64,000 nt of DNA from Septoria linicola (lineage: Eukaryota > Ascomycota > Dothideomycetes > Mycosphaerellales > Mycosphaerellaceae). Position 1 is the stretch's first letter, and each line of letters starts with the position of its first letter. The stretch covers positions 806,001-870,000 of the forward strand of contig CP099420.1 of NCBI GenBank assembly GCA_024114885.1. The letters are read 5' to 3'. The notes beneath the pieces were generated by a model. That model had not been told where the DNA came from. It ran no database searches and saw only the letters and a program-made list of their open reading frames with translations. The position numbers and the translations under genes are program-made. Shown here piece after piece: positions 54,672 through 64,000 of this stretch.

Positions 54672-55648
54672 GCTCTTTGCGTAATCAATCACTTTGATGA
54701 AGCCAGGCATCGCATCTGACTGTCGCCGCCTCGGGTTCGTATATTGTCTGCAGCATGGACGCAGTCTGGACACTGTCACACTCTCTAGCTCACGACCACG
54801 TTCGCATTCCCATCTTGGCGACTGGGGAGAGTTCGACGCTTCCCCACTCGTATCTCCATAGTCTTGGCGGACTATCTTACCTTCCTCTTCGAGCAGTCGT
54901 CCCGCGTACACAGGATCGTCCTTCAACTCGACTAAGCACGCAACAGGTAAAGAATATTGCGATTGCGGCATAGATACGAATGCTAGCCTACACTATCCGC
55001 TTAGTAGGATTGGGACTTATTCTTGGCCATATGCAGAGTTCTTGTTTGCTGCAACATCATATACGCGCTACTATGCAGATACAAGTGCAGGAAGCTGACA
55101 AGTATCACCTAGACACCGCAGCAAGCAAGTGAGCCATCTGGACGAGAACCAGGAAGCCATCTGACCTTTTGTCAGATGGCTGACACTCCAGCCTATCGCC
55201 GCCCGTGAGCCGCGAGATATTCCAGGTACCAGTGCAGATCTTTGGTACGCCTCGGAGGACACCACCAAAGACTCCTTGGCAAAGCAGTGGCATAGCCTTG
55301 GCTTTGTACCAGCAGACCAACCACACGGCATGGTAAGCTGCAGTAGGGATGGAAATATTGCTTGCTGCATCAACACCAAGACGCTGCAGTACGCCACAAA
55401 GCAGTCTTAAGCTGTTCACCCTATGTCGCCAGCATCTTGGGAGGCAGACCTTACTACGACAGGAAGGTCTCATTGCATGCTGAACAATCTCCCTCGTGGC
55501 AATGGTGCACGCGAGGAGGAGATGCAGTGCACTGTGGCCCTTTTAGTCCATGCGGTGGAATCACGCAAGGGATCGAATTGTATAAGATTAGGCATATCCC
55601 AGGTAGGTCAGTGGCTCACCTTTCAAGCTACAGCAAATCGCAGTCAGG
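54672..55648. other. Intergenic between two secreted-protein genes
   Basis: No convincing gene. A minus-strand frame at 54618-54971 (LKDDPVYAGRLLEEEGKIV) is protein-like but unassigned and overlaps the 3' end of the preceding gene. The stretch includes a very regular hairpin at 55155-55181. Confidence 0.4.
55155..55181. other. Perfect 11 bp stem with 5 nt loop
   Basis: AGCCATCTGAC at 55155-55165 pairs exactly with GTCAGATGGCT at 55171-55181 around CTTTT. The left arm is also partly duplicated about 24 bp upstream as AGCCATCTGGAC. No gene covers it with confidence. Confidence 0.75.
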
Positions 55649-57330
55649 ATGAAGTTTACTGCTGTCGCCGCCGTCTCGGCGCTGGCCAGCGTGGCCAGTG
55701 CTGTGTACTCGAAGGAGGACTACAGGTCAGGCAAGGTGCACTCGGACATCATGGAGGCATGTAAAAACTCGTTCATAGCACCGGGCGCCTCGGTCTAACT
55801 TCCACACAGGAGAAGATGAGGCAGTGGCACGAGCACGAGGCTGCTGGTGATTACCAGAGCGACAGATGGTCCGGCTTCAACAACTACTTCAAGGGCGATC
55901 GTGTTCGATGCCAGAATGGACTTGCTATTGCCAAGCCTGGGGATCCACTGCAGACCTTCCGCTGCAAGGACACAGACTTGTACGATTTCAAGTCTCACAA
56001 CGAGCTTGGCGGCTCCAACAGTTCCGGTTCTGGCTCCTGGGGCTGGACCTATGCTGGTAAAGAGTTTGCTCTCATTGGCCAGACTGATGGTGTGGCATTT
56101 GCAGAGCTCAAGAGGAATGGCAAGCTGGAATACCTTGGACGCCTTCCACAACAGCACACCGCCAATGTCTCGCAATGGCGTGAGATCAAGACTAACGGCA
56201 ACTACCTGGTCGTCGGTAGTGAAGCCGTCGCTCACGGAGTGCAGTTCTTCGATCTGCGAAAGCTGCTCACCTTGAGCCCTCGTCGACCAAAGACTTTCGA
56301 CACCCGCAAGGATCTCACTGGCTGGTTCAACGATCTTCCAGCTGGTCGCTCCCACAATGTAGTTGTGAACGAGGAGCGCAACTACGTCGTTGCGGTTGGT
56401 GCTCAACCAAGAAACGACACCTGCCAGGCAGGTCTGATTTTCATCGATACCAAGGACCCGAGGAACCCAAAGAGACTCGGATGTGCTCCACAGGATGGCT
56501 ACGTTCACGATGCTCAATGTATCGTCTACCGAGGCCCAGACAAGAAATACCAGGGCCGTGACATTTGCTACGGATACAACGAGGATACTTTGACCATTTA
56601 CGATGTGACCAACAAGATCGGCAACAACGCCAGCACTATCATCTCGAGGACGTCCTACACCGGGGCGTCTTACACGCACCAGGGATGGGTCATCGATCCG
56701 AACTGGCAATCGCACTTGATTCTTGACGACGAGCTTGACGAGGGCCTTCGTCCTGAGCGCACCAACCCAGAGTCTCCCGCCAAGGACGGTTTCCCAGTTA
56801 CCTATGTAAGTCTGATCTGCCTCATTACCTCTGAGGTCTCGCGATCATCGTGGAGCTGGTGTTCTGACATTCAGTAGATCTTCAACATCGAGAACTTGGA
56901 GAAGCCAGTGAACACGGGATTCTACAAGAGCAGCACGCGCTCAATTGATCACAACCAGTAAGTGAAGCAACACACGAGACGCCGCTGAGACATCGCTGAC
57001 CTTGGATGTGCCACCTTTAGGTATATTTACGATGGTTTGGCATATCAATCGAACTATGGTGCTGGTCTTCGCGTGCTTGATGTCTCCTCGATCCCAGAGA
57101 AGGAGGATGGATCTGGTGTTGAGGAGGTCGCCTTCTTCGACATCTACCCCGAAGACGACAACCAGCCAGGTGGTGGCCAAGCCACGTTTGTGGGAACCTG
57201 GAACCACTTCACATACCCAAGTGGCTTCATTGTTATCAACACTATTGAGCGAGGTGCGTTCTCTGTGAAGTTGAACAAGTTCAAGGGTCGCGGGAAGGGA
57301 AAGCGATATGTGCGTCGCGGTCAGCTTTGA
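55649..57330 (+). CDS. Secreted LVIVD-repeat / choice-of-anchor-B-like protein
   Basis: Extracellular protein of 497 aa. Exons are 55649-55756, 55810-56805, 56878-56957 and 57021-57330. The first intron is GC-AG (GAG then GCATGT; TCTAAC branch; ACACAG), the others GT-AG; phases agree only with this reading. The signal peptide is MKFTAVAAVSALASVASA, followed by VYSKEDYRSGKVHSDIME and KMRQWHEHEAAG. Repeated segments of the LVIVD type, each ending in 'FFDLRKLL', 'IFIDTKDPRNPKRLG', 'TIYDVTNKI' or 'RVLDVSSIPEKED', suggest a β-propeller. Cysteines and the SHNVVVNEERNYVVAVGA block match the fungal proteins often annotated as 'regulatory P domain-containing'. Enzymatic role unknown. It is intact and codon-regular throughout. 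Confidence 0.85.
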
Positions 57331-58632
57331 AGAGATCACACGCGAGTAGCTAGGACGAAATGAAATGGCGAATAGCCATCAGTATGGCAATGACCAAACC
57401 ATCGACGATAATGCATTCAAGTTGTCTGAATAATCCAGATTCGAGACCATGTGATCTGGCACCTTCAGCATGAAGACCAACTTACCCATGATCTTTCTCG
57501 CAGACTTCTTACAATCCTAGACATTCGCCTCAAACATGATGCCCAACTCAGGGCTTCCAAATACCCCACGCTCATGACCATGAAGGCGGCAAAGCGATGA
57601 AGTCGCTGACCAGGATGAGGTCTATAACAGTTGTCAGCAGAAACCTTGGCCTCCACCACATGAGCCAAGTCTGCCAGCTTCTCGGTCATCTGCGAACACC
57701 TTGACCTAGACGATCGCCTCGAGGCAGTCCACATGATCATGACACGTCCGTCCTGCGAGCATCTCCTCGATCATGTATCGGCAGTTTGCGAAGCTGCTGG
57801 CATTCTATCGCGCCAATCTGATGGCTTTGAGCAATTTATCGGCATGTGACTGGTTAAGGTAGTATCTATAATGATGGATTAGTTGCTTGGGCTCCAGGAA
57901 CATCGTAGCAGATCTTGCGAACCAGTCTCGATACAGTAGGAGAATCCGGTGCGTCGTCGCCCTTGAGCCAACTGACCACTGAGCGAGGGATGTGAAGCAT
58001 CGTGAGCTTCATCTTGCCTGATTGAGAAGGTTTGAGATCTGCGAAGCTCGATAGTGGCGCGAAGACGTGCTTACAGTCTGCGGAAGAGTGCCGTCCTAGA
58101 TCGCTTTCCAGGCATATAAGAGGATGGCAATCCCTCTCACTTATATGAACAGAAATCGCACGAGGTCTCAACATCACACAAGAGTATCAACAATACAAGA
58201 CTGCTTCATCAATCAAAATTACCCGATCACCATCAAGATGTTCCCTCCATGGTGGCTTATCTACTAGGCATCGTGGTGCTTTTCGTGAGTCTAGATCACA
58301 GAATGTCTTCGACGCTATGCTGACAGCTTCCAGACTGTCGTCATGAACGCAGTAATGTCTCTCTTACGTTAGTCTGAGGACGAGAAGCTATGATGGAAAC
58401 GAGAAACACGACCACATGAGTCTTGCTGAGAGCAAGCGAACGATCATTGAATACAACTTGGCTTTTGGGAGGATGATAATGATTGAGCTGGAGACTTCAC
58501 GAAGGGCATACCGGGCGATCGAGATTGGTGAAATTTATGATCGCATTCATCACATCATTGAGCATTGAGCGTTGCTCTTGTATAGTAGTAGCGTCTGGAC
58601 ATATCGACCTGTAAACTTGCATTACTTTGACA
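57331..58632. other. Intergenic, about 1.3 kb
   Basis: 3' flanks of convergent genes. Short frames on both strands show no domain or splice pairing. No gene called. Confidence 0.4.
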
Positions 58633-59562
58633 TCACATCAGTGCTCTGCCTCCATCGACAGGCAACTCGACGCCAGTAATGAAGCTAGCCTCGTCACTCG
58701 CCAAGAACGCTGCAGCATTGCCAATATCCTCTGGAGTGGCGACCCTGCCCATCGGAATGCCTTTCATGACCACCGCTCGACCTTCTTCTGTGTCAGTTCC
58801 GCCAAGGACTGAGGCCATCATACCTGTATCTGCTGCCACTGGGCAGATGGCGTTCACACGAATTCCGTCTTTGGCAAACTCCGCGGCAAGACCTGCAATG
58901 CATTTAGTGTCTGTCTGGGTGAAGTTGGTAGATGTCATTATATACCTCTGGACACTGCTGTCACAGCACCTTTGGAGCCAGCGTACCACACCAGATTTGG
59001 TCGTGGGCGAGCTGCAGATATCGAGCTGATGTTGACAAAAACACCTCGATGCTGCTGTTGGAAGTATGGTGCGATGATCGCGGCACTGTGGTAGAGCGGC
59101 GTAACATTGATCTCCATGATACGATCAAACTCCGACTTCGGAACTGTAGGTGATGGCTACGACAGTGTCAGCGTGAACTGAAGAAGGCATGGCCTGACGA
59201 CTTACAGCAGAAATGTGCACGACTCCGGCATTATTGACCTGTGGTCGATAACATCATCAGCATGATTGGCATTGAAGCCTCCTGTTCTTCCGACTTGCCA
59301 CAATGTCCAAGCCTCCCCATCTTCCCACCACAGCTTGCAGGGCTTCTTTCCAGTGCTGCTGGTTGGTCACACTGCCTGTGAACACGTGAATCTGGTCCTG
59401 AGGCAGCTGGCTTGCCACTTTGGAGCCCAGCTCAGCATTAATGTCGTAGATCAAGACTCTTGCGCCTTCATACACAAACTTCTTCACAATGCCTTCACCC
59501 AGACCCATCGATCCACCAGTCACAATGGCAATCTTGCCTTGAAGTCGACCTGAGTGCGCCAT
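58633..59562 (-). CDS. Short-chain dehydrogenase/reductase (SDR)
   Basis: NAD(P)-dependent oxidoreductase with a classical SDR fold, 255 aa. Four exons: 59562-59299, 59238-59206, 59156-58946 and 58892-58633. Intron 1 has a GC donor (GTG then GCAAGT) and a CAG acceptor; the join reads LDIVVNNAGVVH. Other introns use GTAAGT and GTATAT. The cofactor loop is VTGGSMGLGEGIV (TGxxxGxG); NNAG follows; the catalytic Ser is in VNISSISAA and the Tyr-x3-Lys is WYAGSKGAV. The C-terminus has RVNAICPVAADTGMM and the typical ending ASFITGVELPVDGGRAL. Arg40-type residues that choose NADP are not evident; IYDINAE suggests NAD(H), with an Asp at the β2 end. Substrate unknown. The ORF looks broken unless the GC-AG intron is recognised. 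Confidence 0.9.
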
Positions 59563-61926
59563 GCTTGAAAGTCTTGTATCGTGCTAGGGTTGTGTTGGAT
59601 GTTATGAGTAGAGAGCTCACTGCAGACTTGAGACCTACACAGTGTAGGGCTATGAGCTAACCAAGGTTCTGGAACCACTACTCCTCACCTGTTCTACGGA
59701 TCTACAGCCCACCAACATCATGCCGCTCGAGCATGCTGTAGAAGAGCCAGGCGGCCGAGCTCATCTGTGAAGCACTGCAGCTGCCCCGCTTCAAAGAGAA
59801 AGCAGGGTCGCCTTTGCTGTGAAATTATCGAGCAAGCAGCAATGGTCATGTGCACTCAAAGGGCGCTCCCATGCCATCTGTTGCGCTTCGCCTATCAATG
59901 GCAAGTGTGTCGGTCTGGTGAAGATTGATGCAAAGCGTGAATTATGATCGGTGGACGCGAAGTTCTGTGGTGGCCGGAAAGCAAGAGTGGGACGTGAACT
60001 TGTGAAAGTCGTGGAATGCAATGGACAAGGTCATCATATTGGCACCACCTGTTTTCCGGGCCTCCTTGATCTGACACAGCTTTCGTCCAGACACATCCAA
60101 CGTGAATACAGCCATCTCTCCTCATTTTCGGTCCCTAGCGTGGATCGCATGCTTGTACGGGCTCACGGCAGCCTGCTGAAGAAGATGGGGCGCTTTACCC
60201 AAAAGCTAGACCAAGCCTCCCGGCAGATGGAGGCCGTCCACGATGAGATGCACTTCCAGAGACACCGGACAAGCTGTTCCTGATAACGGATTCAGACATT
60301 GGCACTGAGCTGGCTGCCATAATGCCATAAACGTGTGAAAGGACTGAAATGCACTGGACCTTGGATTCACGTCGCGGCTTCGGCCGTGAACCACAAGCTC
60401 TATTTCGACATCTTGATCTGCAGCAAGCCGCCGGCAAGAGTCCCTTCTTGAGATCGATTCATTTATCTTGGTCCATCATGTGCGCGGATCCAAGCACGTC
60501 GAACTCGCTATGATCGCGCCTATTTTCGGGCGGGGAGCCGGCAGCCAAGGCACTTGAGGCGCGGCTGCTTGTTGCTGCAGCTGTTGATAGCATCGAGATG
60601 ACTTGGTGTGACAGCCGTGTCGGGACATGCGCTGCCACCCTCTCACCCAAAGGGCAGCCATCAGGGCTGCAATAGATCGCCGGATGTACCCTCCCTGCAG
60701 CAGGCCTACAGCTGCTGCGACACGATGCGTTTCAGTCGTGGTACAGTGGACGGTCAAGTTTGGATGCACATGCTGGGATAGCGACAGCGATAGAGAGCAT
60801 GGACTGATGACCTCTCACACGCGACGACACGACTTGCATTGTCTTACATGAGCACGATGACTACGGCAGCATGTGTCACGAATGGAGGTGCAAAGGAAAC
60901 GATGACGACCAAGGTGAGAGGAGAGCATGGTATTGATACATTGAGCTGTCTGAGAGAAAGGGAAAGCGGCGACAGCAGCGACGTACAGGCTGGACGGCCG
61001 AGAGGAAGGAGTCCTTGGGCCGGCGATGAGGTGAGGTGAGGTGGGAATGATGTAAGGTGGACGATGAGGTCTGATGGCGACGAGGTGGTAGTGGCCACGA
61101 GGTGAGGACGCCGAGGACGGCAACGGTGTGAGGATGGCGATGATATGCGATCGTGTATGATTGCGACCGCGTGAGAACGGCGATGATGGCAGATTGCGAC
61201 CGTGCGAGATTGGCGGAATGAGTGGACGTGGACGAGGAGGAGAACGAGGACGAGGAAATCGCGAAGCGGGCGGCGGTGGGCATGGAGCGATCGTGGTAGT
61301 GTTGATGGTCGTCGTGATGAAGGTGGTCGTGAGATTTCGATGATGATGGATGTCGTTGTCGATGTTGATGAGTCTGTCCTCGCTTCACTACCAAGACACC
61401 AGATGCCGTGAGACGCATCGATGCACATGGAGCTACTGACGCTGTGCACTGCGTGAAAGTGCAGACTCGTCGCACAGCTGGGTCAAACCCATGCGTCACG
61501 GCGCGGCCGAAGCCAGCCAGATCAGCTTTCCCAAGACACGATTTGAGCTTGTGCTCTCTCGAACTTGTATAGTTTGCGATGGTGGCAGGGCCACCCGAAG
61601 GCGCGCCGCCTCGGAAACCATCTGTCCCTTCCGCCAGAGCTATGACGCCCCGGCGTACGCAAGACTTTCCCTGACTCCCCGCCCGGCGGCGTAGTGGAAG
61701 ACAGTATAAGATTTAGCGGGTCATCACGCCGAAGCGCTCGCCTGCTCACCGCCCCTCATGCCTCAGCGCCGCACCGGCCGCACTGAGAGAGGTCGCGACG
61801 GGAGCTCCCCCTCACCAAGCGTACAAGACGGATGGTGAGTATACCCAAGCAGGTCTGCTGGTCTCAAAGCTGTGAAGAGAGGTTTGTTAGCATATGGTCT
61901 CTCTGGAAGTTAGCAATCTGTTTGAG
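59563..61926. other. Gene-poor region with a purine-biased low-complexity stretch
   Basis: No gene recognised. From about 60890 to 61420 the plus strand is strongly G/A-rich, built of GATG, GGTG and GACG-like words (for example GATGAGGTGAGGTG and related). This yields long Ser/His/Pro/Arg-rich frames on the minus strand that should not be taken as proteins. Confidence 0.45.
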
Positions 61927-62308
61927 CTCTCTGGTTGTGACCGCGACGGCATGGTGGATGCCAAATTCCGGAGAGTGCAACGGGACGACGAGGTTGTCTC
62001 TGAGATCTTGAGCTTTGGAACGGCATGCTGAGGGCGACGAGAGTGGCGTAGTGCTTGGAGATGCTCGGAGAACGTCGACAAGATGCTTCTGAAATCTTGC
62101 GAGTCGTCGTCGCATCGTGAGTTGGAAGTCGATGGCACAGTGCTTGAAAGTCTTGGGAGAGCGGCGACGAGATGCTTCCGAAATCTTGTGGCTTGTCGCG
62201 GCATGCGAAGCTGGAGCGCAGTGGCGTAGTGCTTGAGTGGAGGAAGGAGCTGGGGTGGTTTTCCGAAAAATGTCGAAACATCGCAGCAGTCCGGTCACAA
62301 CCAGAGAG
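61927..62308. repeat. 3 x 89 bp tandem array bounded by a 17 bp inverted repeat
   Basis: CTCTCTGGTTGTGACCG at 61927-61943 is the perfect reverse complement of CGGTCACAACCAGAGAG at 62292-62308. Between them three degenerate units of exactly 89 bp repeat (about 61985-62251). Anchors are GAAATCTTG-like words ending at 62010, 62099 and 62188, and GTGGCGTAGTGCTTG-like words at 62043, 62132 and 62221. All three minus-strand frames are open across the array because 89 is not a multiple of three, so the same peptide pattern rotates between frames. Confidence 0.8.
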
Positions 62309-62344
62309 GCATGGTGGTCAGTACAACGAGGAGGGAATACTCAC

Positions 62345-62534
62345 AGCCAGTGTACTGCTTGAAGCTGTACGGTAACGCCCCGTGTGCGTCCGCATCCCAC
62401 ATCTCGACGCATCCACACGGGTGGAAGCAGTGATAAACACCAAGCTTGCCCTGAGGCAGCTCGTCGGAGCGGTGGTTAGACTTCTTCGCCCAAAGGCGAG
62501 AGAAGACCCTCGGAAGGGACAATCCGCAAAACAT
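62345..62534 (-). CDS. Possible first exon of a small unknown gene
   Basis: From ATG 62534 the minus strand reads MFCGLSLPRVFSRLWAKK and later GKLGVYHCFHPCGCVEMW, with coding-like composition. It reaches a consensus donor GTGAGT at 62344, followed by a CTGAC-like branch site. The downstream exon would have to lie in or beyond the tandem array and could not be fixed. No domain is recognised. It may be a chance frame. Confidence 0.2.
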
Positions 62535-63049
62535 GCTGTCGATTGCTTTGATCGTCGGTTTGATCTGTTCTGGTTGTTGTATGCAATATCTGAATGCAAA
62601 GGCCCAAAACGGTATGAAGAAGAAAGAGGAAGAGAGTGGGAGAGGAGCACATACTTGTATGCTGGGGACGACCACAATCAACGCTCTCGAATTTTGCTAT
62701 TGGCGCGCTGGATCATGGTCAGGCGAAAAGCCAATGTGGGATCATATGTTCACCTGGACAAGACACAAAGTCCGTGCCGCGCACTCCCGAGACTCGACGA
62801 AACATCGACACACAACCATTTCTCAAGCTGCGAGAACGAGGACAATGAGCTCTAGCAGTAAGACATGCATTCAACATCGAATTGGATCTTAGAAGCACGT
62901 TGCGCAAAAAGAACGATGTGTTATGGCAGAGTATGGCGTATGGAGTGTTTCGGTGGTAACACTCGGACTTTGGAGGACCCCTTTCTGTCTGTCGATGCCA
63001 GCCACCGACCCAACATATGCACAAGCCGTAAGCACAAATTGACTTGAAT

Positions 63050-63563
63050 CGCTCTGCTTACTGCAATTCTCTCAGCATTAGAGAAACTCTTTCTAATCAA
63101 TGTCCTGCATGCGGCATTACTGTTGGCTGCACACCAGGCCGAGCAATACCGCAAAGCGTCAGATGGCACATTCTGCCATGTTCTACATCCAGCCTCCTTC
63201 AAGGAATGCGCATTATTCAGCGCGCATCCATTGGACCTCCTGGTGTCAACTCGCTTACTGCGCTCTGGCCTGCAATGGAGCGAGCTCTCTCTAATCAACG
63301 TCCTGCTCGCGATCTTTCCATTGGCTGCGATCAACGGAGCCAAGCGCCAACCAACAGATTCTGTGATCTTCTACTGTTTGTTCTTCCCCGTGACGACGAA
63401 CGCTCGGCGAGGTCGGGTCGATCGGGGTGATGCGACACAGTTGCGCAGGTTGTGTGTAGCGTGGTGGACAGGCAGCAGTGGAGAGCCAGCAGTGTCGCGA
63501 CGTGATCGAGGCCGCGAACACCCAATGCCCATTGACGCACCGCACGCGGCGAGCGTCGTGTGA
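63050..63563 (+). other. Open frame with an internal 198 bp duplication
   Basis: A frame open from about 63050 to the stop at 63563 contains two related units of 198 bp, exactly 66 codons. Unit 1 includes LFLINVLHAALLLAAHQAEQ and unit 2 LSLINVLLAIFPLAAINGAK. The word CTAATCAA occurs at 63093 and 63291, and GCTTACTG near 63056 and 63253. No ATG opens the frame before unit 1, and no domain is recognised. It may be a gene fragment, a repeat protein missing its first exon, or duplicated non-coding DNA. Confidence 0.35.
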
Positions 63564-64000
63564 TGCTGTAGCTCATCGATGTCGCATTCGTATCGTAGGT
63601 CGCACTCTGGGATTGGGAGTGTTTCGCGTTCTGTCGGCTTGCATACGCTTTCGTCTGTTTGGACCCCTGAACGGAGCTGTTTGCGACATGCGATCCTGCG
63701 ACCATGCCAAGACTCGAACTGCCTGTCGCAGACTGTGTTGCGACAGTGTAGAACCAGGTACGACATACTGGTGATGTCTTGTGCTGGGCTTCTGGGCAGC
63801 TACTTCTTGCACATCGTCGTCGGTGCCTTTTCTGTGCGCTCGTCGCAATCGGTAAGAGCTACGACGTGACAAAGTGCAAACACATCGCGATGGCATTCTT
63901 CACCGGATGAGTTGTTAACAACAGTGCCTCCGTTGCTCCGAATCATCGAGATGCATCACATCGTTCCTCATCTATGCACGAGCGCAGACGATCGCCAATG
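63564..64000. other. Window end, no gene recognised
   Basis: Contains an 8 bp perfect hairpin, CTGTCGCA at 63723 and TGCGACAG ending at 63746 with an 8 nt loop. Overlapping short frames lack motifs. No telomere-like repeat is present. Confidence 0.35.

Noticed and set aside
54618..54971. Minus-strand 117-codon frame as a small secreted protein
   Set aside because: It overlaps the 3' end of the propeller-like gene, has no signal peptide and no recognised domain; left as a note only.
60844..61499. Long overlapping Ser/His/Pro-rich frames on the minus strand (about 200 codons each)
   Set aside because: They come from a strongly purine-biased low-complexity stretch that keeps several frames open at once; no domain, start context or splice sites.
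61864..62298. Three overlapping minus-strand frames over the tandem array as protein genes
   Set aside because: All three frames are open because an 89 bp unit rotates frame; the peptide pattern is a by-product of the repeat.
63640..63770. tRNA-like T-loop on the minus strand (GGCAGTTCGAGTC)
   Set aside because: No matching acceptor, D or anticodon arms could be drawn; the nearby 8 bp hairpin does not fit a cloverleaf.
1..64000. CRISPR arrays, insertion sequences, prophage or bacterial operons
   Set aside because: Spliced eukaryotic genes occur throughout and no regularly spaced direct repeats or transposase/integrase genes were found.

Overview
The window looks like nuclear DNA of a filamentous ascomycete fungus, most likely a Dothideomycete; this is inferred from gene content and architecture, with no rRNA or other diagnostic marker. 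Protein genes are single-copy, lie on both strands and are cut by short GT-AG introns of about 45-110 nt with CTGAC/CTAAC-like branch sites. Two introns appear to use GC-AG borders. Recognisable eukaryotic genes include the endocytic adaptor Sla2/End4, ribosomal protein eS4, splicing factor Slu7, a CPSF6-like RRM protein, phosphopantothenate-cysteine ligase and the MoaE subunit of molybdopterin synthase. Typically fungal genes include Zn2Cys6 and Yap-type bZIP regulators, F-box proteins, a tannase-family esterase, a sugar transporter and a microbial-type opsin with a phytoene desaturase.

Layout. 0.7-10.8 kb: a bZIP factor, an F-box protein with a degenerate repeat just upstream, a small hypothetical gene, SLA2 and a methyltransferase. 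11.5-17 kb: a decay zone around the intact eS4 gene, with a deleted nucleoside-phosphorylase-type gene, an alcohol dehydrogenase broken by two stops and a frameshift, and an amidohydrolase complete apart from one in-frame TGA. 18-26.5 kb: a multi-pass membrane protein, a sugar transporter, and a head-to-head pair of F-box paralogues, one of them frameshifted. 26.5-36.8 kb: coenzyme A biosynthesis, Slu7, tannase-like esterase, a DUF6924-like protein, a methyltransferase, a GNAT acetyltransferase and a type II membrane protein. 37.3-45.2 kb: an opsin, then phytoene desaturase, then a divergently transcribed Zn2Cys6 regulator. 46-52.5 kb: a PAN-domain protein, MoaE, the RRM protein and a small triple-helix-turn-helix protein. 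53.6-59.6 kb: two secreted propeller-like proteins and a short-chain dehydrogenase. 59.6-64 kb is gene-poor and contains a 3 x 89 bp tandem array inside a perfect 17 bp inverted repeat, and a second, in-frame 198 bp duplication.

The best functional group is opsin plus phytoene desaturase. The desaturase introduces the double bonds on the route to carotenoids, whose cleavage supplies retinal, the opsin chromophore. The opsin keeps the Schiff-base lysine and both aspartates expected of a light-driven proton pump. This resembles the known car clusters of fungi, but phytoene synthase/cyclase and the retinal-forming oxygenase are not in the window. Other adjacent genes show no clear shared pathway. 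Several genes lack an ATG in the recognisable reading frame and probably have an unseen first exon or a lost start; these are flagged individually.
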